Source of the DNA: an uncultured Eubacteriales bacterium | GTDB lineage: Bacteria > Bacillota > Clostridia > Oscillospirales > CAG-272 | NCBI GenBank assembly: GCA_934486825.1 | Contig: CAKSQF010000025.1 | Location: 1 to 27,838 of the forward strand | DNA length: 27,838 nucleotides | Reading direction: 5' to 3' | In this document: positions 1-8,337 of the stretch, in pieces | Position numbering within the stretch: the first letter of the stretch is position 1 | How the letters are laid out: every line of letters starts with the position of its first letter | The notes under the pieces: generated by a model | What the model was told of the DNA's origin: nothing | Database searches by the model: none | The model's input: only the letters and a program-made list of their open reading frames with translations | Program-made: the position numbers and the translations under genes

Positions 1-42
1 AATACTCGGTGGGCGACTGCCCGGAAAGATAGCTCATCGCGA
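1..42 (+). rRNA. rrf: 5S ribosomal RNA, 3' end (partial)
   Basis: The first ~42 bases match the conserved 3' half of bacterial 5S rRNA: an ACTCGGTGGGCGACTGCC-like helix IV/loop E region followed by GGAAAGATAGCTC and a short closing strand. The 5' part lies outside the window. A strong intrinsic terminator follows directly, as expected at the end of an rRNA operon. The exact 3' end cannot be fixed without the 5' strand that pairs with it. Confidence 0.75.
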
Positions 43-50
43 ACTTCATC

Positions 51-75
51 CCCGACCTCTCGGTCGGGTTTTTTT
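51..75 (+). terminator. rRNA operon intrinsic terminator
   Basis: CCCGACC (51-57), a 4-nt loop, GGTCGGG (62-68), then seven T (69-75). A perfect GC-rich 7-bp stem with a T-run directly after the 5S rRNA tail. Confidence 0.9.
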
Positions 76-135
76 GTACTTCTGTTGGTGAGTTGATGAA
101 ATATATAATATTTGTTCTTTGTTAACAATTTTAAC

Positions 136-164
136 TTGACAAAACGAATTTAGTTTTATATAAT
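136..164 (+). promoter_or_regulatory. Sigma-A promoter for the gtrA operon
   Basis: Perfect -35 TTGACA (136-141) and -10 TATAAT (159-164) with a 17-nt spacer. It lies 40 nt upstream of the first gene and downstream of the rRNA terminator, so the gtrA operon has its own strong promoter. Confidence 0.85.
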
Positions 165-204
165 AATTCTGTACTTGCTAAACATTGGAATTTAGAGGGT
201 AACT

Positions 205-627
205 ATGATGATAAAAAAACTGCTGGAAAAGTATAAGGAAATACTGATGTATTTGATATTCGGTGTTTTGACAACACTTGTCAGCTATATTGTTTATGCG
301 ATTTTTTACTATAAAATAGGTGCATCCGCACTTGTGTCGAATATTTTTTCGTGGATTTTTTCTGTGACTTTTGCTTTCATAACCAATAAATTGTTTGTTT
401 TCGAAAGCAAATCTTTTAAGCTCGCTAAATTCTTTTATGAAGCCGCATCATTTTATGGTTGCAGACTGTTGTCAGGTGTTGTAGAAACGCTGTTTATTTG
501 GCTTACGGTTGATTTACTATCGCTGAATTCAATGCTTATGAAGATATTGATAAGTGTTTTTGTTGTAATCGTAAACTATTTCTTCAGCAAACTTTTTATA
601 TTTAAAAAAGAGAAAAACAAGCATTGA
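205..627 (+). CDS. GtrA family membrane protein (putative lipid-linked sugar flippase)
   Basis: A 140-aa protein that is almost entirely hydrophobic, with four predicted membrane helices (about 13-35, 40-63, 76-100 and 108-132) and a basic C-terminal tail, the usual size and pattern of GtrA/DPMS-flippase proteins. Family members are thought to move undecaprenyl-phosphate-linked sugars across the membrane. The next gene is the matching GtrB-like transferase, which supports the call. AGAGGG (194-199) precedes two adjacent ATG codons (205 and 208); either could be the start. First gene after a consensus promoter. The sugar and acceptor cannot be told from sequence. Confidence 0.85.
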   Translation: MMIKKLLEKYKEILMYLIFGVLTTLVSYIVYAIFYYKIGASALVSNIFSWIFSVTFAFITNKLFVFESKSFKLAKFFYEAASFYGCRLLSGVVETLFIWLTVDLLSLNSMLMKILISVFVVIVNYFFSKLFIFKKEKNKH

Positions 628-648
628 AGCGGGAATATATGAGAAAAT

Positions 649-655
649 AAGGTGG
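649..655 (+). promoter_or_regulatory. Ribosome binding site that decides the GT2 start
   Basis: AAGGTGG lies 5 nt before ATG 661. An in-frame GTG at 652 sits inside this Shine-Dalgarno sequence, so the GTG is unlikely to be the start and 661 is preferred. Confidence 0.7.
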
Positions 656-660
656 ATTCT

Positions 661-1614
661 ATGATTCTTTATACTGTTATTCCTTGTTATAACGAAGAAG
701 CTGTAATAAATGAAACCGCAAGCAGGCTCAGGAGTAAGTATACTGATCTGATTAAGTCGGGAATAATAGACAGTGATAGCAGGATTCTTTTTGTAAACGA
801 CGGATCCAAGGATAATACTTGGAAAATGATATCCGAACTTCATAATAATGATTATCTGTTTACGGGAATTTCTCTCAGCCATAATCGCGGTCATCAGAAT
901 GCACTTCTTGCGGGTCTGATGACTGCCATGAAGTTTGCAGATGCCGTTATATCTATGGATGCGGACCTTCAGGATGATATAGCTGCTATCGACGAAATGA
1001 TATCAAAATACAATTCCGGGTGTGATATTGTTTACGGCGTGAGGAGCAGCCGCAAAAAAGACAGTTTTTTTAAACGTACAACTGCGCAGAGTTTTTATAA
1101 ATTGATGAGTTCTATGGGCGCCGAAACCGTATATAATCACGCTGATTACCGCCTTATGAGCAAAAGAGCGTTGCTTGCGTTGTCTGAATACAAAGAGGTG
1201 AATCTTTTTTTACGCGGCATAGTCCCCATGCTTGGCTTTAAAACCGATGTGGTGTATTTTGAGCGCGCAGAGCGTTTTGCCGGTGAAAGTAAATACCCCC
1301 TTAAAAAGATGATTTCTTTTGCGATTGATGGCATAACATCATTCAGCATAAAGCCCATGCGGTTTATAACCGGTCTCGGTGTTACAATATTCATGTTAAG
1401 CATTGTAATGTTTGTTTATACTCTTATTCGCTTTTTCATTGGCGAAACGGTTATCGGGTGGTCAAGTCTTATAATATCGGTTTGGGCGATTGGCGGTCTG
1501 ATCCTGCTTTCAATAGGGATTGTCGGTGAGTATATAGGAAAAATATATCTTGAGACAAAATCCAGACCCAGATACTTTATTGAGGAGTTTCTCGATGACG
1601 ATCGAAAAAAATGA
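661..1614 (+). CDS. GT2 glycosyltransferase, GtrB/DPM1-like (polyprenyl-phosphate sugar transferase)
   Basis: A 317-aa GT-A fold enzyme with two C-terminal membrane helices. VIPCYNEE (6-13) and VNDGSKD (45-51) bind the nucleotide sugar; MDADLQDD (99-106) is the metal-binding DXD region; RFAGESKYPLKKM (205-217) is the conserved stretch before the membrane helices at ~236-258 and ~268-292. This architecture is that of GtrB/dolichol-phosphate-mannose-synthase-like enzymes, which load a hexose from a nucleotide sugar onto undecaprenyl phosphate on the cytoplasmic face. It sits 33 nt after gtrA and overlaps the next gene by 20 nt, so the three are likely co-translated as one pathway. The donor sugar is unknown. 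Confidence 0.9.
   Translation: MILYTVIPCYNEEAVINETASRLRSKYTDLIKSGIIDSDSRILFVNDGSKDNTWKMISELHNNDYLFTGISLSHNRGHQNALLAGLMTAMKFADAVISMDADLQDDIAAIDEMISKYNSGCDIVYGVRSSRKKDSFFKRTTAQSFYKLMSSMGAETVYNHADYRLMSKRALLALSEYKEVNLFLRGIVPMLGFKTDVVYFERAERFAGESKYPLKKMISFAIDGITSFSIKPMRFITGLGVTIFMLSIVMFVYTLIRFFIGETVIGWSSLIISVWAIGGLILLSIGIVGEYIGKIYLETKSRPRYFIEEFLDDDRKK
1581..1587 (+). promoter_or_regulatory. Ribosome binding site that decides the GT-C start
   Basis: TGAGGAG lies 7 nt before ATG 1595, inside the 3' end of the GT2 gene. This picks ATG 1595 over an upstream in-frame TTG (1550) that has no such site. Confidence 0.7.
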
Positions 1615-3208
1615 AATTGCAAAAAAGATGCAATCCGTATGTAAGAAAATTGTTGACTATGTTCGTGAAACTGCGGTAAATACGCAAGATGAAAAAAAAC
1701 ATACCTGTTTTGCCGTAGGCGTTTGTCTGCTGTCAGCTATTGTATGCCTTACTATTTGTTCACAGTCATCTTTTCTCTATCCTATAAACAGTTGGGTGGA
1801 TTCAAACTGCTTTTTTACAGTCGGGAAAGCAATGATGAACGGGAAGGTTGTATACCGTGATATTTACGAGCAGAAGGGAATTTTGCTTTACTTTGTGCAC
1901 GGAATATGTTGGCTTATCTCAAATGATACATTTATCGGCGTTTTTTTTGTTGAGCTATTGGCATCATTTTTCTTTCTCTTTTATTCGTACAAAACTTTAA
2001 GACTATATTGCGGTAGAACGGCTTTGTTTGCAATACCTGTTTTATCGGCTTTAATTTACAGTTCATACAGCTTTGTAATCGGGGACAGCGCCGAAGAGCT
2101 TTGCCTTCCTTTTTTTTCGTATGGATTGTATGTTTCACTTAATGCTTTGCAAAAAAAGAAGCCTGTTTCTTTTCGGCAGTCAATAATTATCGGTATAACA
2201 TCCGGTGCCGTGCTCTGGACGAAATTTACAATGCTCGGTTTTTATATAGGCGGCGCTATCGTACCGCTTATGATGCTTCTGATAAATAAGAAGTTTAAAA
2301 AGTTTTTTTCAACCTGTCTCGGAATTGTTTTGGGTGTTGTAACTATAACCATGCCTTTTTTTATATATTTTGCTGTAAACGGTGCGTTAGGCGATTGGTT
2401 CAAGGTATATTTTTATAATAACATGTTTCTCTATTCCGGGAACAAGATGAATTTTCTGCAATCCGTGCGTTTTACATTTTCTGCCGCATCTTGGAATATT
2501 CCGCTCAACAAACGGTTCAGCTATCTTATAATAATCGGCGTAATTTATGCGTTGCTTTTTTTCAGAGTGTCGGAAAAACTGCATTTGATCCTTACACTTC
2601 TTTTTACAAATATTTTTATTTATATCGGCGGAAACGCTTATTTGTATTACTACTTTGCCGAGTCAGCTTTTGCTCTGTTCGGAATTATTATATTTGTCCG
2701 TCTGTTTGAATTGTTAGCCGGGCTTATAAAAAAGGAACCGGCAAAGGTTTTGAAAAATTTTTTGCAGGTTACGGTTGTACTTTGTCTGCTGGTCGGTTCG
2801 GGATTTTTTTCGTACAACAAAAGTATGAATGTCCATATGATGGGTGTTGAGAAGGAGAGCTTACCTCAGTATCGTTTTGCAAATATTATAAATAAAAAAG
2901 ATAACGCGAAGCTTCTTAACTATTACTGGTTGGATGGCGGTTTTTATACAGCGGCGAATATTGTTCCTGATTGCAAGTTTTTTTGCAGATTGAATATGAC
3001 CGGCTTGCCGGAAATGGATGAAACACAAAATAAATGGTTGGATGACGGGATTCCGGATTTTGTTGTAACATGTGGCTTTCCGCTGTATCATAAAAATTAT
3101 AAAGTAATTGATAAATGCAGCATGATAAATTTCTTTTCTGACACAGAGACATATTATCTTGCGCAAAGAATAGAAAAAATCGGAGATCAAAAAAATGCAG
3201 AAGAATAA
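1595..3208 (+). CDS. Polytopic GT-C-type glycosyltransferase (PMT/ArnT-like)
   Basis: A 537-aa protein with a ~35-residue charged cytoplasmic N-terminus, then many hydrophobic helices and a ~100-residue soluble C-terminal tail. The first extracytoplasmic loop holds an acidic residue (D69 in SWVDSNCFFTVG) followed by GKVVYRDIYEQKG (83-95), the loop pattern seen in bacterial GT39/PMT_2-like enzymes that use polyprenyl-phosphate sugars as donors. With GtrA and GtrB upstream, it would be the third member, transferring the flipped sugar to an envelope acceptor. Family assignment rests on architecture and one loop motif; the acceptor is unknown. It overlaps mgsA by 14 nt. Confidence 0.75.
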   Translation: MTIEKNEIAKKMQSVCKKIVDYVRETAVNTQDEKKHTCFAVGVCLLSAIVCLTICSQSSFLYPINSWVDSNCFFTVGKAMMNGKVVYRDIYEQKGILLYFVHGICWLISNDTFIGVFFVELLASFFFLFYSYKTLRLYCGRTALFAIPVLSALIYSSYSFVIGDSAEELCLPFFSYGLYVSLNALQKKKPVSFRQSIIIGITSGAVLWTKFTMLGFYIGGAIVPLMMLLINKKFKKFFSTCLGIVLGVVTITMPFFIYFAVNGALGDWFKVYFYNNMFLYSGNKMNFLQSVRFTFSAASWNIPLNKRFSYLIIIGVIYALLFFRVSEKLHLILTLLFTNIFIYIGGNAYLYYYFAESAFALFGIIIFVRLFELLAGLIKKEPAKVLKNFLQVTVVLCLLVGSGFFSYNKSMNVHMMGVEKESLPQYRFANIINKKDNAKLLNYYWLDGGFYTAANIVPDCKFFCRLNMTGLPEMDETQNKWLDDGIPDFVVTCGFPLYHKNYKVIDKCSMINFFSDTETYYLAQRIEKIGDQKNAEE

Positions 3209-3713
3209 CACTATTGAAGAAGATTATATTCCCCGGATAATTGAAAAGCAAAAAAACATTGCACTGATTGCCCATGATTTCAAAAAAAGCGAGCTTGTTG
3301 AATGGTGCCGGAAGAACAAAAAGATATTGGAAAAACATTTTCTTGTCGGAACGGGAACAACGGCGCGTATTATTTCGGAAATGACCGGTCTTCCCGTCAG
3401 GGGATTTAACAGCGGTCCGCTCGGCGGAGATCAACAGATCGGTGCGCGTGTCGTTGAAGGTAAAATTGATATGATAATATTCTTTTCCGATCCCTTGACA
3501 GCACAGCCGCATGATCCTGATGTGAAAGCACTGTTAAGGATTGCACAGGTGTATGATATACCGATAGCCAATAACCGTGCAACGGCTGATTTTCTTATTA
3601 CGTCATCTTTTATGAACGAGGAGTATACCCACTACGTCATAAATTTCCACAAGAACATATCTGATCGGGCGTCGATAATTTCCGAAAAAGTTGACATTAA
3701 TCAACAAAAGTAA
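3195..3713 (+). CDS. mgsA: Methylglyoxal synthase
   Basis: A 172-aa enzyme converting dihydroxyacetone phosphate to methylglyoxal and phosphate, a glycolytic bypass that relieves sugar-phosphate build-up. The known active-site residues are present with a constant offset of +8 from the E. coli numbering: H27 and D28 (AHD), D79 (GPLGGDQQIGA), D99 (FFSDP), H106 and D109 (PHDPDV). It is longer than typical members (about 130-150 aa) because of a ~18-residue N-terminal and a ~20-residue C-terminal extension. GGAGA before ATG 3195 gives a plausible ribosome site within the preceding gene. It closes the gtr operon. Confidence 0.95.
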   Translation: MQKNNTIEEDYIPRIIEKQKNIALIAHDFKKSELVEWCRKNKKILEKHFLVGTGTTARIISEMTGLPVRGFNSGPLGGDQQIGARVVEGKIDMIIFFSDPLTAQPHDPDVKALLRIAQVYDIPIANNRATADFLITSSFMNEEYTHYVINFHKNISDRASIISEKVDINQQK

Positions 3714-3720
3714 AAAAACT

Positions 3721-3758
3721 CCTATGGTACAGCGATAAACCTTTACCATAGGTTTTTT
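3721..3758 (+). terminator. Intrinsic terminator after mgsA
   Basis: CCTATGGTA (3721-3729) pairs perfectly with TACCATAGG (3744-3752), followed by a T-run. It separates the gtr/mgsA operon from the ligA operon. The rest of the 277-nt intergenic region holds only the ligA promoter and a weak inverted repeat. Confidence 0.85.
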
Positions 3759-3881
3759 ATTTTGAACTAACGCCGCATGATCTGATCGCATCTGTATATT
3801 TTTTGAAAAAATCACATTATACCGTTTTACGGGCGTATGTTTGAAAATACAGATATATAAGCTGTTTTTTGGCTTTTTCTA

Positions 3882-3910
3882 TTGCTTTTATTTTATAAAT
3901 ATGCTATAAT
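3882..3910 (+). promoter_or_regulatory. Sigma-A promoter for the ligA operon (extended -10)
   Basis: -35 TTGCTT (3882-3887), 17-nt spacer, -10 TATAAT (3905-3910) preceded by TG (3902-3903), giving an extended -10. No other comparable promoter was noticed before the end of the seven-gene run at 14466. Confidence 0.75.
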
Positions 3911-3990
3911 AAACAGAATGGATGTATATCCTTTTATATATAAAATATCGTTTGTTGATAAAAGAATACAGAGGAAATAATTGTAATACT

Positions 3991-5964
3991 ATGATTGAAA
4001 TAAAAGACAGAATTGAAGAGCTGAGAAAAAAAATTGCCTATTATTCAAGAAAATATTATGTTGAAGATTCCCCGGTAATATCTGATTTTGAATATGACAA
4101 ACTGTTTTATGAATTAAAAGCACTTGAGGCTGAAAATCCGCAGTATTTTGATCCCAATTCCCCGACTGTCAGGGTAGGCGGTTCCGCACTTGACAAATTT
4201 GAAAAAATAGAACATACGGTTCCGCTCAAAAGTCTGACCGATGTGTTTTCATATGATGAGTTGACATCGTTCTGCAATTCGATTTCGGAAAAATACGGAA
4301 AAACGGATTATTCTGTTGAGTGCAAAATTGACGGGCTTTCGTGTGCTGCTCATTATGAGAATGGAGAGCTTGTTTACGGGGCAACAAGAGGCGACGGGGC
4401 AATCGGTGAAAATATAACCGAAAATCTTCGCACAATAATGTCTTTGCCTTTGAAAATCGGATACAAAGGAACACTTGAGGTTCGCGGCGAAGTATATATG
4501 CCGCGTAAGACATTTGAAGCTCTTAACAAGGAGAGGGAAGAATCGGAGGAACCGCTTTTTGCGAACCCGAGAAACGCAGCGGCGGGATCTCTTCGTCAAC
4601 TTGATCCGAAAATAACGGCATCGAGAAAGCTTGATATATTTGTTTTTAATCTTCAGTATTGCGACAAAAGCTTCACAACACATATGGAGACACTCGATTT
4701 TTTGTCATCGGAAGGATTTCGTGTTATTCCGTATCGGAAAAGAGCATCTGATGTCAGCGAAATAATCAACTGCATTGAAGAAATAGGTCGTATGAGGAGT
4801 GATTTGCCGTATGATATTGACGGGGTTGTTATCAAGGTTGATTCACTTGAAAAACGACTTGAGATAGGCGAAGGCACATCGACGCCCAAATGGGCGGTTG
4901 CCTATAAATTTCCGCCGGAACAGAAAACCACGAGGCTTAAAGATATATCAATACAGGTCGGCAGGACAGGCGTGCTCACCCCGACCGCGGAGCTTGAGCC
5001 TGTAAAGCTTGCCGGGTCAACAGTAAGTCGTGCTACGCTTCACAATATTGATTATATTCATGAACGGGATATAAGGATCGGAGATATTGTCACAGTGCAG
5101 AAGGCAGGCGATATTATACCCGAAATTGTTTCTGCCGACAAAACAAAACGTACCGGTAACGAAGCGGTATATCAGATGCCGTCATTTTGCCCCTCATGCG
5201 GAGCTCCGACTGTTCGTGATGACGAGTCGGCAGTGAGGTGCACCAATGCCGAGTGCCCGGCACAGCTGTTACGAAACCTTATACACTTTGCGTCAAAAAA
5301 TGCAATGGATATAGACGGGCTCGGGCCGTCGCTTCTTAAAAGTCTTCGCACGTCCGGTCTTGTACACAGTGTTGCCGATCTTTATTATATAACTCTTCCG
5401 GATGTCGTTGAACTTGAACGAATGGGAAAAAAGAGCGGAGAAAATCTGATTGCGGCAATTGAAAGATCAAAAGGGCGCGGTCTTGCAAGACTTTTGTATG
5501 CGTTCGGCATAAGGCAGGTTGGCGAAAAAGCGTCCGAGACTCTTGCAAATGAGTTTGAAGATATAGAGAAATTCTTTGCACTTACGGTTGATGATCTTTC
5601 TGCGATCGACGATATCGGTCCTGTTACTGCGCAAAATATTGTTGATTTCTTTTCTCATCCGTCGAGCCGTGAAATTGTTGACAGACTTAAAGCGGCGGGA
5701 GTAATTACCCGTAATGAAAAAACAGAAACAGGCGATGAACGTTTTGCGGGAAAAATATTCGTTCTGACCGGCAGCCTGCCGTCAATGACGCGTAGTCAGG
5801 CTGAGGATATAATAAAAAAATTCGGCGGAAAAACATCGTCTTCTGTTTCAAAGAAAACATCATATGTTCTTGCCGGCAATGATGCGGGAAGTAAACTGAC
5901 CAAGGCAGAGTCGCTCGGACTTGAAATAATCAGTGAAGAAGAATTTTTGGATATGGTAAAATAA
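3991..5964 (+). CDS. ligA: NAD-dependent DNA ligase LigA
   Basis: A 657-aa enzyme sealing nicks in replication and repair with NAD+ as cofactor. N-terminal Ia domain with YYSRKYYVEDSPVISDFEYD (17-36); adenylation motif CKIDG with catalytic K112; OB fold; a Cys4 zinc finger at C400, C403, C417 and C422; helix-hairpin-helix repeats; a C-terminal BRCT domain (about 580-657, FAGKIFVLTGSLPSMTR). Full family length. ATG 3991 is chosen because the 23 residues encoded upstream in frame are unlike the family and overlap the promoter region. GAGGAAA at 3971-3977 is rather far (~13 nt) from this ATG. First gene of a seven-gene operon; obg begins 2 nt after its stop. Confidence 0.97.
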   Translation: MIEIKDRIEELRKKIAYYSRKYYVEDSPVISDFEYDKLFYELKALEAENPQYFDPNSPTVRVGGSALDKFEKIEHTVPLKSLTDVFSYDELTSFCNSISEKYGKTDYSVECKIDGLSCAAHYENGELVYGATRGDGAIGENITENLRTIMSLPLKIGYKGTLEVRGEVYMPRKTFEALNKEREESEEPLFANPRNAAAGSLRQLDPKITASRKLDIFVFNLQYCDKSFTTHMETLDFLSSEGFRVIPYRKRASDVSEIINCIEEIGRMRSDLPYDIDGVVIKVDSLEKRLEIGEGTSTPKWAVAYKFPPEQKTTRLKDISIQVGRTGVLTPTAELEPVKLAGSTVSRATLHNIDYIHERDIRIGDIVTVQKAGDIIPEIVSADKTKRTGNEAVYQMPSFCPSCGAPTVRDDESAVRCTNAECPAQLLRNLIHFASKNAMDIDGLGPSLLKSLRTSGLVHSVADLYYITLPDVVELERMGKKSGENLIAAIERSKGRGLARLLYAFGIRQVGEKASETLANEFEDIEKFFALTVDDLSAIDDIGPVTAQNIVDFFSHPSSREIVDRLKAAGVITRNEKTETGDERFAGKIFVLTGSLPSMTRSQAEDIIKKFGGKTSSSVSKKTSYVLAGNDAGSKLTKAESLGLEIISEEEFLDMVK

Positions 5965-5966
5965 TT

Positions 5967-7244
5967 ATGCTTTTTGATAATGTTGTTATAAAATTGAAAG
6001 CCGGAAACGGCGGAAACGGTTGTGTTTCGTTTCATCGTGAAAAATATGTATCACACGGCGGACCAGACGGCGGCGATGGCGGAAAGGGCGGAAGTATTGT
6101 TTTCCGCATTGATGAAGGTGCCAACACACTCACGTATTACAAATATCGGAGAAAATTTGCTGCCGAAAACGGCGGGGACGGAAAAAACGATAAGTTTCAC
6201 GGCAAAAACGGCTCTGACATAATTCTTCCTGTGCCTCCCGGAACGATTATTAAGGATCCCGAAAGCGGAGCGATAATCAAAGATATGTCCGGTTGTGATG
6301 ATTTTGTCATATGCAAAGGCGGTAAAGGAGGGTGGGGCAACAAGCATTTTGCCACTCCGACGCGCCAGATTCCGAGATTTGCAAAGTCAGGTATACGTGG
6401 AGAGGAAAAAGAGGTGCTTCTGGAGCTTAAGCTTATTGCGGATGTCGGACTTGTCGGTTTTCCGAATGTAGGCAAATCATCGATATTGTCGATGATATCC
6501 GGAGCAAAGCCGAAAATTGCCAATTATCACTTTACAACGCTGGAACCGAATATAGGTGTGGTTGATGTTGATAAGGATAAGGCTTTTGTTGTTGCGGATA
6601 TTCCCGGGCTTATTGAGGGTGCTTCCGACGGAGCAGGGCTCGGCGATCGTTTTTTACGTCATGTTGACAGATGCCGCCTTCTTCTTCACGTGGTTGATGT
6701 ATCCGGATCCGAAGGTAGAGACCCTGTTGAGGATATCAGAACCATCAATTCCGAGCTTAAAAGATACAGCGTTGATCTTGCGAGTCGTCCGCAGATAATC
6801 GTGGCTAACAAGAAAGATCTGCTTGATGAAGACGCTGATTTGTCGGCTTTTGAAAAATTTGTCACCGATAGCGGCTACGACCTTATATATGTGTCTGCGA
6901 TTACAGGTGAAAACATAAAGAAAATGGTGTATACTGCCTATGACAAACTGTCGGAACTTCCTCCGGTTACGGTTTATGAGAGCAATTATATCGAACCACA
7001 GACATATAATGACGCATCGGAACGCGATATTTCAATTACAAGGGATTCCGGCGGAACCTATGTTGTTGAGGGTGAGTGGCTGTACAACCTGATGGGGTCA
7101 ATAAATTTTGATGACAGGGAATCAATGAATTATTTCCAGAGAGTATTGCGCCAGTCGGGGGTAATCGATAAACTTGAAGCAGCAGGTGTTGCTGACGGGG
7201 ATACTGTCAGCATATATGATTTTGAATTTGATTTTGTGAAATAA
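5967..7244 (+). CDS. obg: GTPase Obg (ribosome assembly GTPase)
   Basis: 425 aa. Glycine-rich Obg fold (1-157, many GG repeats such as GGPDGGDGGKGG); G domain with P-loop GFPNVGKSS (164-172), DIPG (211-214), NKKD (281-284) and SAITGEN (310-316); C-terminal OCT domain (about 345-425). It associates with the 50S subunit, and in Bacillus it also links GTP level to stress and sporulation. It starts 2 nt after the ligA stop with no convincing Shine-Dalgarno sequence, so translation probably depends on re-initiation. In many Firmicutes obg follows rplU-rpmA; that linkage is absent here. Confidence 0.97.
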   Translation: MLFDNVVIKLKAGNGGNGCVSFHREKYVSHGGPDGGDGGKGGSIVFRIDEGANTLTYYKYRRKFAAENGGDGKNDKFHGKNGSDIILPVPPGTIIKDPESGAIIKDMSGCDDFVICKGGKGGWGNKHFATPTRQIPRFAKSGIRGEEKEVLLELKLIADVGLVGFPNVGKSSILSMISGAKPKIANYHFTTLEPNIGVVDVDKDKAFVVADIPGLIEGASDGAGLGDRFLRHVDRCRLLLHVVDVSGSEGRDPVEDIRTINSELKRYSVDLASRPQIIVANKKDLLDEDADLSAFEKFVTDSGYDLIYVSAITGENIKKMVYTAYDKLSELPPVTVYESNYIEPQTYNDASERDISITRDSGGTYVVEGEWLYNLMGSINFDDRESMNYFQRVLRQSGVIDKLEAAGVADGDTVSIYDFEFDFVK

Positions 7245-7245
7245 A

Positions 7246-8328
7246 ATGTTTGAAAAAATCAGAGAAACAGCAGCAAGATACGAACAGATAAACGAATTGC
7301 TGATCCAACCCGAAATAATTGCCGATCATCGCAGATATACGATGCTTCTGAGAGAGCAAAATTCAATCAAGCCGCTTGTTGAAGCTTACAATGAATACTG
7401 CGGAGCAGAAGAAGAATATGAGCTTGCAAAACAGCTTCTTGAAAGTGAAGTTGATCCTGATCTTCGGAAGATGGTCAGCGACGATCTGAAAAAAAGCAAG
7501 GAAAGAATTGCCTTTTACAGTGAAAAAATAAAAATTCTGCTTTTGCCGCATGATCCTAACGATGACAGAAATGTGATAATAGAGCTACGGGCAGGGGCGG
7601 GAGGCGAGGAAGCGGCACTTTTTGCCGCCGACCTCTACCGTATGTATACCATGTATTCCGCTTCAAGCGGCTTTGAATATGAAATAATTTCTCTTAACGA
7701 AACCGGACTCGGCGGTTACAGGGAAATAGCTTTTCTTGTAAAGGGTAGCGGCGCATATTCAAGGTTTAAATTCGAGAGCGGAGTTCATCGCGTACAGCGT
7801 GTCCCTCAGACCGAATCGCAGGGAAGAATACAGACATCAACAGTAACTGTTGCGGTTCTTCCTGAGGCAGATGAGCTTGATATATCAATAAATCCCGATG
7901 ATATTACGATAGAATCATGCAAATCAAGCGGTGCAGGCGGACAGCACATAAACAAAACCGAATCGGCGGTCAGACTGACACATAAGCCGACCGGCATAGT
8001 TATAGAATGTCAGCAGGAGCGAAGCCAGCTTCAAAACAAGGAAAAGGCGCTTGACATGCTTCGTACAAAGCTATATGCAATGAAAAAGGATGAGCAGGAT
8101 CAGCAGATTGCAGACAAGCGACGTTCGCAGGTCGGTACAGGCGACCGTTCGGAAAAGATAAGGACATATAATTATCCTCAGAGCAGAGTAACCGATCATC
8201 GTATAGGAATGACGATATATTCGCTTGATAATTTTATGAACGGTAATATCGGATCAATGGTAGATGCACTGATTACTGCCGATACAGCCGAAAAAATCAA
8301 AAACAGTGAAAGTACAGGCAGGGAATAA
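7246..8328 (+). CDS. prfA: Peptide chain release factor 1
   Basis: 360 aa, the usual RF1 length. It reads UAA/UAG and triggers peptide release. The stop-codon recognition tripeptide has the RF1 form PxT (PQT, 187-189) rather than the RF2 SPF, and the peptidyl-transferase GGQ is at 231-233 (SSGAGGQHINKTES). Only 1 nt separates it from the obg stop and no ribosome site is visible, so it is probably translationally coupled. The methyltransferase gene prmC, which modifies the GGQ glutamine and often follows prfA, is not adjacent. Confidence 0.97.
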   Translation: MFEKIRETAARYEQINELLIQPEIIADHRRYTMLLREQNSIKPLVEAYNEYCGAEEEYELAKQLLESEVDPDLRKMVSDDLKKSKERIAFYSEKIKILLLPHDPNDDRNVIIELRAGAGGEEAALFAADLYRMYTMYSASSGFEYEIISLNETGLGGYREIAFLVKGSGAYSRFKFESGVHRVQRVPQTESQGRIQTSTVTVAVLPEADELDISINPDDITIESCKSSGAGGQHINKTESAVRLTHKPTGIVIECQQERSQLQNKEKALDMLRTKLYAMKKDEQDQQIADKRRSQVGTGDRSEKIRTYNYPQSRVTDHRIGMTIYSLDNFMNGNIGSMVDALITADTAEKIKNSESTGRE

Positions 8329-8337
8329 ATCTTCGGA

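Noticed and set aside
2916..3512. A 198-codon minus-strand open frame across the GT-C/mgsA junction
   Set aside because: Overlaps two well-supported genes on the other strand and shows no family motif.
3790..3854. Inverted repeat ATCTGTAT / ATACAGAT in the gap before ligA
   Set aside because: Arms are 8 bp, AT-rich and ~49 nt apart; easily expected by chance in this base composition.
3922..3990. N-terminal extension of LigA by 23 codons
   Set aside because: The residues are unlike LigA and the extension would begin ~11 nt after the -10, essentially at the transcription start; ATG 3991 fits the family.
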